A stretch of DNA of 24,360 nucleotides, taken from positions 1-24,360 of the IMG/VR virus record IMGVR_UViG_3300025586_000025; one strand, written 5' to 3'. Shown here in pieces: positions 6,162 through 13,019 of the stretch (position 1 is its first letter; every line of letters starts with the position of its first letter). The notes beneath the pieces are model-generated. The model searched no databases and was not told where the DNA came from. It saw only the letters and a program-made list of their open reading frames with translations. The position numbers and the translations under genes were made by a program. This DNA is from a virus.

Positions 6162-6542
6162 ATGACAAAAATGTCAGAAACAAAGAAAGTTAAAAAAGGG
6201 ATTGTAGAGAAACCTATTAAAAGGAGAAACTTAACAAGGACAGAACTACAAGAGTTTATAGCTTTAACTTCGTTAGTTAATTCAGAAATGTGGAAAGCTA
6301 TGCAAATAGCAGGAAACACAGCCCTTATAACAAATGGGATAGAGTATGCTAAACAACTAGAAGATACTTCAAAAGTGCTTTTAAATGCTAAAAACAACTG
6401 GACTAACCAGAAATTAATGGAATGTGGAGTAAAACCAGGAGTTGCTTGCTCAATCAATTCAGAAACAGGACAAATCGTTGAAAATGTTAAAGAACCTAAA
6501 GTAAAGGTTGAAGTAAAGAAAGGTAAAGCTAAAATCAAATAA
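6162..6542 (+). CDS. Hypothetical head-region protein (126 aa)
   Basis: The 126-residue protein has basic, lysine-rich ends (residues 1-25 and 110-126) and a helical middle: TRTELQEFIALTSLVNSEMWKAMQIAG, then EYAKQLEDTSKVLLNAKNNW. One short segment, MECGVKPGVACSINSETGQIVE, holds two cysteines. No signal peptide or enzyme motif. Two ATGs are possible (6162 and 6171); neither has a Shine-Dalgarno. It lies between the portal and scaffold genes; the stop is joined to the next start as TAATATG. Family unknown. Confidence 0.55.
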   Translation: MTKMSETKKVKKGIVEKPIKRRNLTRTELQEFIALTSLVNSEMWKAMQIAGNTALITNGIEYAKQLEDTSKVLLNAKNNWTNQKLMECGVKPGVACSINSETGQIVENVKEPKVKVEVKKGKAKIK

Positions 6543-6543
6543 T

Positions 6544-6789
6544 ATGGATAAAAAAGAAATAATTGAAAACATAAAAGGTGCATTAGAAGCTGATTTTAAT
6601 GTAAGAGTTGATATATTGTTAAATACAGACCATTTTGGATACAATATATGTCTTTCTTATCTTTATTACAAAAGCTCAGAGAAAATGTATCACGAAGTGA
6701 TTTTTTTAGTTACTGATTTGGAAAAATGGTATGAGAATGATTACACTAAAAAGAGAAAAGAGATTTTTAAGAAGTTATCAATCAAATAA
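6544..6789 (+). CDS. Hypothetical protein (81 aa)
   Basis: An 81-residue protein starting MDKKEIIENIKGALEADFNV. The pattern, a helix then strands (VRVDILLNTDHFGYNICLSYLYY and KMYHEVIFLVTDLEKWY) and a basic helical tail, suggests a small alpha/beta fold. No cysteine pair, signal peptide or catalytic motif is evident. It starts one base after the preceding stop (TAATATG) and ends the same way before the next gene, a coupling used repeatedly in this window. Function unknown. Confidence 0.55.
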   Translation: MDKKEIIENIKGALEADFNVRVDILLNTDHFGYNICLSYLYYKSSEKMYHEVIFLVTDLEKWYENDYTKKRKEIFKKLSIK

Positions 6790-6790
6790 T

Positions 6791-7054
6791 ATGCAACCAG
6801 AACTAGCACAAAAGTTAATGAAGAACAAAGATATAGTTGATTTTGTTGATTTTCTTACAAAGAAAGTAGGAGAATTAGACACAATTACAGATATTGACTT
6901 TGATAAACCAGAAATAGAGCTAGATAAAGACAAAATGATAATAGAAGTAAGAGCTAGAAAGCTAGCAAACACCAAATTGAAAGAGATATTAGCACCCTTG
7001 CTTAATAGTCGTGAGGAGAGAGGGGAAATTAACAAACAAGAATATATAACATAA
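6791..7054 (+). CDS. Hypothetical acidic protein (87 aa)
   Basis: The start at 6791 is chosen because it sits in the TAATATG junction; the longer frame from 6731 would overlap the previous gene by 59 bases. The product begins MQPELAQKLMKNKDIVDFVD and is helix, then an acidic linker (DTITDIDFDKPEIELDKDK), then a strand-helix segment MIIEVRARKLANTKLKEILA. No recognised family. Together with its neighbours it forms a tightly joined series of small genes that ends with the repeat protein at 7056. Confidence 0.55.
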   Translation: MQPELAQKLMKNKDIVDFVDFLTKKVGELDTITDIDFDKPEIELDKDKMIIEVRARKLANTKLKEILAPLLNSREERGEINKQEYIT

Positions 7055-7055
7055 T

Positions 7056-7367
7056 ATGAATAAAAAAGAAAAAGAAGTTAAAGAAGTTAAAGAAGTAGAA
7101 GTTAAGGAAGAAAAAGAAGTTAAAGAAGTTAAAGAAGTAGAAGTTAAGGAAGAAAAAGAAGTTAAAGAAGTTAAAGAAGTAGAAGTTAAGGAAGAAAAAG
7201 AAGTTAAAGCTCCTAAAAAAAGTAAAGTGGAGTCAGTAACAGTATTATCAGCAACTGGTAATGTTGTAAGAACTTATACAGAAGAAATGACTGATAAAGA
7301 CAAAGGGTTTGAGGAAAAAGCTAAGGGTTACGCCAAAAAGATTGGAGGTTCAGTCAGGGAAGCGTAA
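7056..7367 (+). CDS. Lys/Glu/Val repeat protein (103 aa)
   Basis: The N-terminal half is a tandem repeat of the 14-residue unit EKEVKEVKEVEVKE, three full copies plus a partial one (residues 5-51), which would form a long charged helix or stiff extended rod. The C-terminal half, SKVESVTVLSATGNVVRTYTEE then KDKGFEEKAKGYAKKIGGSVREA, looks like a small folded domain with a strand-turn-strand start. The repeat is exact at the DNA level, so its copy number is likely to vary between related phages. It starts one base after the previous stop (TAATATG). Possibly a minor head protein or assembly factor; unproven. Confidence 0.6.
   Translation: MNKKEKEVKEVKEVEVKEEKEVKEVKEVEVKEEKEVKEVKEVEVKEEKEVKAPKKSKVESVTVLSATGNVVRTYTEEMTDKDKGFEEKAKGYAKKIGGSVREA
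7068..7208 (+). repeat. 42-bp in-frame tandem repeat, 3.3 copies
   Basis: Three consecutive 42-base copies (7068-7193) are identical, and a fourth is partial. Each encodes the same 14 residues. Exact repeats of this length are prone to slip and recombine, so expansion and contraction are expected. Confidence 0.9.
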
Positions 7368-7386
7368 ATTGAAAAATAAATAATAG

Positions 7387-7461
7387 AAGCACTACAAACA
7401 TTTAGGGATGTCAGTTAGACGTCTAAATCATTCGGTAGTGCTTATGACTTAGACGACTAAC
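7387..7461 (+). ncRNA. Folded RNA element upstream of the scaffold gene
   Basis: A perfect 9-bp stem, AAGCACTAC (7387-7395) with GTAGTGCTT (7435-7443), encloses a second hairpin: ATTTAG/CTAAAT (7400-7405/7423-7428) and ATGTC/GACGT (7408-7412/7418-7422) around loop AGTTA. The loop can pair with TAAC at 7458-7461. Alternatively GTCTAA (7421-7426) can pair with TTAGAC (7449-7454), which would break the hairpin. A terminator begins at 7460, so the element looks like an attenuator or riboswitch-like control region. No known consensus is recognised. Confidence 0.6.
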
Positions 7462-7490
7462 CGACCTCCTTAAATGGAAGTCGGTTTTTT
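7460..7490 (+). terminator. Rho-independent terminator before the scaffold gene
   Basis: ACCGACCTCC (7460-7469) pairs with GGAAGTCGGT (7476-7485), 10 positions with one C-A mismatch, loop TTAAAT, followed by six T. The loop is the same hexamer as in the 2210-2246 terminator. Its position between the portal-side genes and scaffold/capsid implies conditional termination or an undetected downstream promoter. Confidence 0.85.
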
Positions 7491-7524
7491 AAAATTAAGC
7501 TCAAATGAGCAAAAAAATATTCCA

Positions 7525-8133
7525 ATGGAAAACGAAACAAAAAAAGTTCCTGTAGAGGAACAGGCAAAATTGCCACAAGAGGAGGACGTTAGAGAAAATA
7601 TCATCACAGAATTTGGCTTCGACGAAGATACAGACTCTGACCGAATTGACAAGTTAGTAGAAAAGGAGATGGACAATTCTAAAAAGTTATCCGATGCTAT
7701 TGGTCAAAAGATTAAGCACCGAGATAGAGTTAAGGAATTAGAAAATAACGGTGTTAAACCTCCTGTTAAAGGAGAAGTTAAAATTGACGACGACTTTGAC
7801 AAGAAACTAGATGCGAAACTTCAAGAAAAGTTAGAAATGAAATCTTTAGACGAATTAGATTATTCTGATGACTTAAAAGAAGAAATTGATAAACTTTCCA
7901 AGTTAAAAGGAGTTTCAATCAAACAGGTATTAAGAGACCCTTATATTGTTTCAAGAGTTGAAGCATTTGAGAAGGAATCCGAAACCGAGGAAGCCAGCAT
8001 TAGTAGAAGTAAAAAATCACGAGGCAAGAAAACATTCTCAATGGATACCACGCCAGATTGTGATATGAACACTGAAGAAGGAAGAAAAGAGTGGGCAGAC
8101 TACAAAGCTGAAATGATAAAAGCAGGTAACTAA
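7525..8133 (+). CDS. Putative capsid scaffold protein
   Basis: I place the start at ATG 7525 (MENETKKVPVEEQAKLPQEED), because the earlier in-frame ATG at 7474 lies in the loop of the terminator. The 202-residue product is very acidic and lysine-rich, with low aromatic content and predicted long helices (SDRIDKLVEKEMDNSKKLSD, DKKLDAKLQEKLEMKSLDEL), and a small C-terminal basic/acidic helical segment EEGRKEWADYKAEMIKAGN. This composition and the position directly before the capsid gene fit a scaffolding protein, which shapes the procapsid by binding coat protein through its C-terminus and then leaves. No protease is seen nearby. Function rests on position and composition, not on a motif. Confidence 0.65.
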   Translation: MENETKKVPVEEQAKLPQEEDVRENIITEFGFDEDTDSDRIDKLVEKEMDNSKKLSDAIGQKIKHRDRVKELENNGVKPPVKGEVKIDDDFDKKLDAKLQEKLEMKSLDELDYSDDLKEEIDKLSKLKGVSIKQVLRDPYIVSRVEAFEKESETEEASISRSKKSRGKKTFSMDTTPDCDMNTEEGRKEWADYKAEMIKAGN

Positions 8134-8161
8134 AGAGATAATATTTTGACCTCAAAATTTA

Positions 8162-9382
8162 ATGGCTAATTCAGTAGGAGATTTAAAACCAGAATTTTGG
8201 GCTAAGGAGGCACAAGAATCATTGTTTGTAGCAAACAAAGCAATGGCTATTGCTAACACACGTCTAAGAAATTTGGTGGCTGGAGAAGGAGATACAGTGC
8301 ATAGAACAATCGTTTCTTACCCTGCATCCTCAACTTATGTTCCAGGAACAGACATTTCTACACAAGCTGTAACAGGCTCAAGTGAAGAATTGTCTATCGC
8401 AACTTGGTTGTCCTCATTGGTAACAATCGATGACACCGAAAAAGTCCAAAGTATCATAGAACTTGGCTCAAACATTGCTAAGAAAATGATGCACGACCAT
8501 AACAACCGTATAGAACAAGCAGTATTAGCAGAAGTTTCAAATGCAAATCACTCATTAGATGATGGAAATGTTGGAGGAACATCTGGTTCAAATGCCGTTG
8601 TTTCAACAAACACAGTTCCTCAATTCTTTATCGCTGCAGATACTAAATTAGATGCACAAGATGCACCTAAAGCAGGTAGAACAGCTGTAATTGGGGGTCA
8701 CTTCTTAGGTCAGTTGAAACTACAACAAGCAGCTAGAGCAACTGAATTTGGAGACGGAGTAAACACAAGAGGTGTTGTAACCAATCTATTCGGTTGGGAT
8801 ATTCTGTATTCAAACAACTTGCCTTACGAAGCAGTATTAACAATTGCAACTAACCCTACAACTACAGATACGATTACTATTGCAGGGGTTACTTTCCGAT
8901 TTATCGCAGCATTAGCTTCAGCAGGAGACCTTCATATTGGTTCAGATGCAGCCGCAACTGTAGCAAATATGGTGGTAGCAATAAACGCACCAGCAACTGC
9001 TATTACAGAAGCAACAGACACTGGATACCAAGTGTTGTCAGCTGAAAACATCTTTATGTTGAGAGACAAAAGGAGAGTTACTGCTACAGTTACTTCGGCA
9101 ACTGTTACTACAATCGCAGGTTACGGAGACATCGTTGTTTCTGAAACTTTGACTGCAGATGCAGATGCTTGGAGTGGACAAAAGCAAACTTCATTATTCT
9201 GTGTTAAAGGATGTGTGGACTTAATTGTTCAAATTCCTCCTAAGATAGAAGTTGTGAGAGACCAAGACCAATTCTCAGATATTGTTAAATCATTACTAGG
9301 ATATGGTAAAAAGACTTTCGCAGATGGAGCTAGAAAAATGGTATCTGTGAGCATAGATGCATCTACTTCGGACTGGTCATAA
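8162..9382 (+). CDS. Major capsid protein (HK97 fold, with inserted domain)
   Basis: The 406-residue protein has the order expected for an HK97-fold coat protein: a helical N-arm (MANSVGDLKPEFWAKEAQESLFVANKAMAIANTRLRN), an extended loop (GEGDTVHRTIVSYPASSTYVPGTDIS), a long spine helix (IELGSNIAKKMMHDHNNRIEQAVL), and an A-domain with GRTAVIGGHFLGQLK and GVVTNLFGWDILYSNNLP. Between about residues 222 and 336 a beta-rich segment is inserted (TNPTTTDTITIAGVTFRF...IGSDAAATVANMVVAINA), a module I associate with phage surface and tail proteins. The fold resumes with TSLFCVKGCVDLIVQ. It directly follows the scaffold. The insertion probably projects from the capsid surface, like the I-domain of P22 coat. 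Confidence 0.85.
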   Translation: MANSVGDLKPEFWAKEAQESLFVANKAMAIANTRLRNLVAGEGDTVHRTIVSYPASSTYVPGTDISTQAVTGSSEELSIATWLSSLVTIDDTEKVQSIIELGSNIAKKMMHDHNNRIEQAVLAEVSNANHSLDDGNVGGTSGSNAVVSTNTVPQFFIAADTKLDAQDAPKAGRTAVIGGHFLGQLKLQQAARATEFGDGVNTRGVVTNLFGWDILYSNNLPYEAVLTIATNPTTTDTITIAGVTFRFIAALASAGDLHIGSDAAATVANMVVAINAPATAITEATDTGYQVLSAENIFMLRDKRRVTATVTSATVTTIAGYGDIVVSETLTADADAWSGQKQTSLFCVKGCVDLIVQIPPKIEVVRDQDQFSDIVKSLLGYGKKTFADGARKMVSVSIDASTSDWS

Positions 9383-9402
9383 TGTAAAATCTGTGGTATA
9401 GT
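9374..9402 (+). promoter_or_regulatory. Probable promoter after the capsid gene
   Basis: An extended -10 TGGTATAGT (9394-9402) with TGGTCA (9374-9379) 17 bases upstream. It resembles the portal promoter's GTGGTATA core. Predicted start near 9409, 40 bases before the next gene and inside the palindrome at 9401-9418. Confidence 0.4.
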
Positions 9403-9418
9403 TTGTTTTATAACAAAC
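9401..9418 (+). promoter_or_regulatory. Palindrome GTTTGTT-TTAT-AACAAAC at the start site
   Basis: A perfect 7-bp inverted repeat with a 4-base spacer overlapping the predicted start of transcription. No T-run follows, so it is not a terminator. It may be an operator or a 5' mRNA hairpin. Confidence 0.4.
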
Positions 9419-9448
9419 AAAGATTATTAGATTTAATAGAAAAACATT

Positions 9449-9799
9449 ATGATTAAAAACATAGTTATAGGATTACTAGGTTTAGTAATCATCGTCGGTG
9501 GGTATGCTCTTTCAAGAGACAATGTGGGTGCTCCTTCGGGACCAGCTCATTGGCAAATGGAATCATTCCTACAAGGTGTTAGTGCAGGTGCTAGAGACCA
9601 ATTTAGCGTTTCTAACACTGGTGTAATGACTACACAACTAAACATCTTAGAAGCAACAGGAACATCAACTATTTCAGTTAAAGCTACAGCAGCTTCAACT
9701 GGTGCAAGATTAATTCTTGAAGATAGTGATGGAGCAGGTTGTTCAGAGTTATATGTTCTTAACGGAACATTAACTACTGCAACAGTTACTTGTCCATAG
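9449..9799 (+). CDS. Membrane-anchored small protein (116 aa)
   Basis: Residues 3-22 (KNIVIGLLGLVIIVGGYALS) form a hydrophobic anchor or uncleaved signal. The rest is a Ser/Thr/Ala-rich beta-type domain: QFSVSNTGVMTTQLNILEATGTSTISVKA, then ARLILEDSDGAGCSELYVLNGTLTTATVTCP, with two cysteines that could form a disulfide. Proteins with this GTSTISVK...ARLILEDSDGAGC pattern are, to my knowledge, common in Patescibacteria-type sequences. The gene follows the capsid gene with its own candidate promoter. A membrane-anchored protein among head genes is odd; it could be a minor capsid decoration using the hydrophobic end for assembly, or act at the host surface. Confidence 0.65.
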   Translation: MIKNIVIGLLGLVIIVGGYALSRDNVGAPSGPAHWQMESFLQGVSAGARDQFSVSNTGVMTTQLNILEATGTSTISVKATAASTGARLILEDSDGAGCSELYVLNGTLTTATVTCP

Positions 9800-9803
9800 T
9801 GTT

Positions 9804-9840
9804 CTAACTCAGACTTTCAGAAATGGAGGTTTGAGATTAG
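9804..9840 (+). other. Strong intergenic RNA hairpin without a U-tract
   Basis: CTAACTCAGACTTTC (9804-9818) pairs with GGAGGTTTGAG-A-TTAG (9825-9840): 15 pairs with three G-U and one bulged A, loop AGAAAT. No T-run follows, so it is unlikely to be a simple terminator. It may protect the 3' end of the upstream message or be a processing site. Confidence 0.6.
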
Positions 9841-9874
9841 GACATTATCAAATTATTAATTTATTAAAAACATA

Positions 9875-10276
9875 ATGAAAAATTTAAAAACAATAGGAAT
9901 AACAACACTTGTATTAATAGGAATAATCTTTATAGGATATTCTCTTAAAACAAGTAATACAGGGGGAGCTTACACTTACCAAAACTGTAATGTAACAACC
10001 ACAACAGCAGTAAACATTGATGACATCACAAGAACAATGCTTACAGCTACAAGTGGAAGAACTTGGGCTAGACTTCAATTAGGAGCAAACGAAACAGACA
10101 ACTTCTATATTATGTTAGGAGCAACAGCCACAGAAGAAAACGGTTTAATGTTATCTTCTTCAACAGTAGATTACATTGATATAGGATTTGCAACAGATAT
10201 TCCTTATTCAGGGATAATCACTGGGATTACAGACGGAACAGCTAGTTCAACTTTACTTTTGACAGAGTGTCGTTAA
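9875..10276 (+). CDS. Membrane-anchored small protein (133 aa)
   Basis: Built like the gene at 9449: a basic start and a hydrophobic segment (about residues 6-24, TIGITTLVLIGIIFIGYSL), then a Thr/Ser-rich beta-type domain (YTYQNCNVTTTTAVNIDD, RTWARLQLGANETDNFYIMLGATATEENG, GIITGITDGTASSTLLLTECR). Cysteines near each end of the domain (C38 and C132) could pair. Such a domain resembles short trimeric decoration or fibre modules. Overall sequence identity to the 9449 product is low, but the layout and identical leader AAAAACAT before the ATG suggest a related pair. No enzyme motif. Role unknown; decoration or host-surface protein are both possible. Confidence 0.65.
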   Translation: MKNLKTIGITTLVLIGIIFIGYSLKTSNTGGAYTYQNCNVTTTTAVNIDDITRTMLTATSGRTWARLQLGANETDNFYIMLGATATEENGLMLSSSTVDYIDIGFATDIPYSGIITGITDGTASSTLLLTECR

Positions 10277-10296
10277 TAACTAATTAAAAAAACAAA

Positions 10297-11058
10297 ATGC
10301 GAATTTCAGGAGAAACGAACAATCTCGATTTATACAGCGATGCAAGATTTCTTTGCGGTATTCTTTTAACGGATACTACAACCTATCCACTAGCAGACTT
10401 CGTAAGAAATGCTAATTTTGGGCTTGATAAGGTAAATGCTTTGGCTATGAAAGCTGACGGCAAGTGGAAGTTCATAGATAATAACAGTGCTACAGGAATG
10501 ATTGATACTTCTGTTGCATTAGAGTCGGGAACTCCCACTTATGCAATTCCTATTACTTGGCTTAAAATGGGTAGAGTTAGAGCTAAAGACGCACAAGGTA
10601 ATTTTAATACACTAACTCCAGTAGATAGACGACAATTATCTGATAGTAAGTTAAACGACTCAACAGGTGGAAATCCTAAATATTATGTTCAAGAAGGCAC
10701 AGTGGTTCGTTTATTACCTACACCAAACTATGATTCAACAGGAGGTTTAGAAGTTCAGCAACAAATGGGTTCAACTTACTTTGCTTATAATGCAACTACT
10801 ACAGTTCCAGGCTTTGACTCACGATTTCATAGACTAATATCACTTTATTCGGCTGAAGATTACTGTGAAGCCAACGAATTAGATAGAAAAGTGCAGAAAA
10901 TACAAACTAAATTACTTGTAATGGAACAAGAGTTTATGATTGCAATAAGAACAAGAGATAATGACCAAAAGATAAGTCTTATCCCTAAACGAGAAGACTA
11001 TGGGCAAAATAGGTTATCAAGTAATAGTAACTTTGGCGGAGGTCAAAATGGATTTTAA
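10297..11058 (+). CDS. Putative head-tail connector
   Basis: A 253-residue protein between capsid and tail genes, in the place of connector proteins such as P22 gp4 or the T7 tubular protein. It has a helical beginning (NNLDLYSDARFLCGILLTD..YPLADFVRNANFGLDKVNALAMKAD), a beta middle with the typical NPKYYVQEGTVVRLLPTPNYDSTGGLEVQQQM pattern of adaptor proteins, and a helical end (FHRLISLYSAEDYCEANELDRKVQKIQTKLLVMEQEF) then a low-complexity tail ending GGGQNGF. Such connectors bind beneath the portal and seal the DNA exit. Its stop runs into the next ATG as TAATTATG. The assignment is from position and pattern. Confidence 0.65.
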   Translation: MRISGETNNLDLYSDARFLCGILLTDTTTYPLADFVRNANFGLDKVNALAMKADGKWKFIDNNSATGMIDTSVALESGTPTYAIPITWLKMGRVRAKDAQGNFNTLTPVDRRQLSDSKLNDSTGGNPKYYVQEGTVVRLLPTPNYDSTGGLEVQQQMGSTYFAYNATTTVPGFDSRFHRLISLYSAEDYCEANELDRKVQKIQTKLLVMEQEFMIAIRTRDNDQKISLIPKREDYGQNRLSSNSNFGGGQNGF

Positions 11059-11060
11059 TT

Positions 11061-11960
11061 ATGGCAACAAAAGATAACAACTTCATCACAAAATTTTCAG
11101 ATTTCAATCAAGGTCAAGCACCTTTGGCTCATTTAGATAGTCTTTCAACAGTAGGAAACTCAGGACAATATACTGTGGCTACAAATGTGGATATTATCTC
11201 AAAACCAGGTATATTATCACAAGGTCCAGGGCTGGCTACTTTAACAGCAGGAACTCAAACAGGAGCAGTATCAGACCAAATCAATTTTATAATAGACAAA
11301 GCAGTAGCAAATAATCAAACTTATGGGGTATCAGATACACTTTTACATAGAATAACCCCAACAGCAGTAACTAATACAGGTATATTCCCTCACACAATCA
11401 CAGGAGCAACAGAGGGCAGTTCGTGTATCCACTTTCAAGGGAAACTTTACTACTTTTTCAATAAATCTAGTGGTGGTGATATAGGATTATACGACTTAGC
11501 GACTACTTTCGATGATGATTGGGGTTCAACAGTTCCAACTGGAGCGGCTGCACTTCAAAAAGCACCACACCCAGTGGCTAAAAAGGAAGATATTATGCTT
11601 TTCGGTAACGGAAGATATGTTGGGACTTATATTTCAAGCACAACAACCCTTGCACCGACTAAATTGGACTTTGGAGAGAATACAGAAGTTGCAGATGTAG
11701 CTTTTCACGCTAATCAATGGTGGATTGCTGTTAATGACAATAGTCTATCAAGTCCAAACAGGACAGGTGGGCAGGTTTATCTATATGACGGAAGTGCAGT
11801 AAGCACCTTGCTTTCTGATGAGGTGGCTGTTGGAGTTCAAAAGATAGGATTTATTTACCCAGTAAATGGTATAATGTATATAGCATATCAAGATGTCTCT
11901 GGTTCAAATGTTTTAGGATATATAGTAGGTCGCCAGATTAAACCATTAAGATATTTTTAA
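11061..11960 (+). CDS. Tail-hub-like protein, N-terminal part (split gene)
   Basis: The 299 residues show repeated blade-like patterns (CIHFQGKLYYFFNKSSGGDIGLYD, EDIMLFGNGRYVGTYISSTT, VAFHANQWWIAVNDNS, GFIYPVNGIMYIAYQDVSG), suggesting a beta-propeller as in P22 gp10. It stops abruptly at QIKPLRYF*. The gene at 12468 continues in the same reading frame after an HNH gene, beginning SLPNFQQKSLYKNTIIFVSD. Together they total 482 residues, close to the approximately 470 of P22 gp10, and the join looks like one continuous fold. So the hub was probably split by the homing endonuclease gene. Role: sealing DNA in the head and joining the tail. Whether the two pieces associate is untested. Confidence 0.7.
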   Translation: MATKDNNFITKFSDFNQGQAPLAHLDSLSTVGNSGQYTVATNVDIISKPGILSQGPGLATLTAGTQTGAVSDQINFIIDKAVANNQTYGVSDTLLHRITPTAVTNTGIFPHTITGATEGSSCIHFQGKLYYFFNKSSGGDIGLYDLATTFDDDWGSTVPTGAAALQKAPHPVAKKEDIMLFGNGRYVGTYISSTTTLAPTKLDFGENTEVADVAFHANQWWIAVNDNSLSSPNRTGGQVYLYDGSAVSTLLSDEVAVGVQKIGFIYPVNGIMYIAYQDVSGSNVLGYIVGRQIKPLRYF

Positions 11961-11965
11961 TTATT

Positions 11966-12466
11966 ATGAATAATTCATTAAAAGGAAAAAAAGGATTTCA
12001 GAAAAAAATGTCTTCTTGGAATAAAGGAAAGGTTGGTTATAGAAAAGGATGTAAACATTCTGAAGAAACAAAGAATAAAATGAAAGGAAGAATTCCTTGG
12101 AATTATAACGGTGGCAAACCTAAATGCCCTGATTGTGGTAAAACTCTTTCTACTTATAAAGTAAAATTTTGTAGAAATTGTTCCACAAAAGGAGACAGAA
12201 ATCCTGCTTGGTTAGGAGGAATATCATTTGAGCCATACCCAATTAAATGGACTGATAAATTCAAGGAAAGTATAAGAGAAAGAGATAATTATGTATGTCA
12301 GGAATGTGGGGTTCATCAAGATGAATTAAAAAGAAAATTACATATACATCATATAGATTATGATAAAGATAATCTTAACCCAGACAACTTGATAGCACTT
12401 TGTATTAATTGCCACACAAAAACAAACCATAATAGAGATTATTGGGCTAACTATTTCAAACAATAA
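11966..12466 (+). CDS. HNH homing endonuclease with NUMOD3-like repeats
   Basis: The 166-residue protein has three parts. First, NUMOD3-type DNA-binding motifs: SSWNKGKVGYRKGCKHSEET then KNKMKGRIPWNYNGG. Second, a zinc ribbon CPDCGKTLS...FCRNCSTKGDRNPAWLGG. Third, a C-terminal HNH nuclease, YVCQECGVHQDELKRKLHIHHIDYDKDNLNPDNLIALCINCH, with the HH dipeptide, the Asn and zinc-binding CxxC pairs. It fills the gap between two halves of a tail-hub gene with only 5 and 1 bases to spare. That leaves no room for a group I intron, and the frame differs from the flanks, so it is not an intein. It is best read as a free-standing homing gene. Confidence 0.85.
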   Translation: MNNSLKGKKGFQKKMSSWNKGKVGYRKGCKHSEETKNKMKGRIPWNYNGGKPKCPDCGKTLSTYKVKFCRNCSTKGDRNPAWLGGISFEPYPIKWTDKFKESIRERDNYVCQECGVHQDELKRKLHIHHIDYDKDNLNPDNLIALCINCHTKTNHNRDYWANYFKQ

Positions 12467-12467
12467 T

Positions 12468-13019
12468 ATGTCATTACCAAATTTTCAACAAAAATCACTT
12501 TATAAGAACACTATTATCTTTGTGTCTGATAATCTTATATTTTCCTGTGGAGCAGTAGTAGAACAATTACCTTTACAAATCAGCCAGTTGGCGGACGGAG
12601 GTTTTGAAACTTGTGGGGCATTATCTGCACCGTTCGGAACTCCACTTATCGCTTCAACAGAAAGCACATCATTTAAACTAGCAAAATTCAGTGGATTAGA
12701 TGTAAACTGCACTTTCAAATCACTTGTTATCCCCACAATAAGCAGTGATGTAGTAGGAATGATAGATAAAATCGTAGTAATGACTAATGTTTTAAAAGCT
12801 GATGCTTCTTGTCTATTGAAAATAGAAAGCAATCAAGGAGTAACTTCAACCACAATAGGAACAATAGCAACCACAGGTAAAACAAGACATTCTTTTTCAG
12901 TTCCAGTTAATAATGTAGAAGATTATAGGTTATTCTTTGACTGGGCAGGAGGAAACACAACCAATGGAGTAGAGATTAAGTCAGTTTATGTAAAAGGACA
13001 TTTTAAAGAAATAAAATAA
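12468..13019 (+). CDS. Tail-hub-like protein, C-terminal part (split gene)
   Basis: These 183 residues continue the reading frame and the apparent fold of the 11061-11960 protein: SLPNFQQKSLYKNTIIFVSDNLIFSCGAV reads as a further propeller strand set, then a mainly beta domain ending YRLFFDWAGGNTTNGVEIKSVYVKGHFKEI. Its own start is the TAATATG junction after the HNH stop; no Shine-Dalgarno. If the HNH gene were removed, the two would be separated by a whole number of codons (starts 1407 bases apart). The product should assemble with the N-terminal part if the hub is functional. The stop overlaps the ATG of the tail-fibre gene by one base (TAATG). Confidence 0.7.
   Translation: MSLPNFQQKSLYKNTIIFVSDNLIFSCGAVVEQLPLQISQLADGGFETCGALSAPFGTPLIASTESTSFKLAKFSGLDVNCTFKSLVIPTISSDVVGMIDKIVVMTNVLKADASCLLKIESNQGVTSTTIGTIATTGKTRHSFSVPVNNVEDYRLFFDWAGGNTTNGVEIKSVYVKGHFKEIK

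Noticed and set aside
7068-7208. CRISPR array
   Set aside because: The repeats are directly adjacent without spacers and lie in a coding frame.
7474-7524. Earlier start for the scaffold gene
   Set aside because: The ATG at 7474 lies in the loop of a terminator and the extra residues look unlike the rest of the protein; ATG 7525 is better.
11966-12466. Intein or group I intron in the tail-hub gene
   Set aside because: The HNH frame differs from the flanks, upstream has a stop codon, and only 5 and 1 bases lie outside the HNH gene, so there is no splicing domain.
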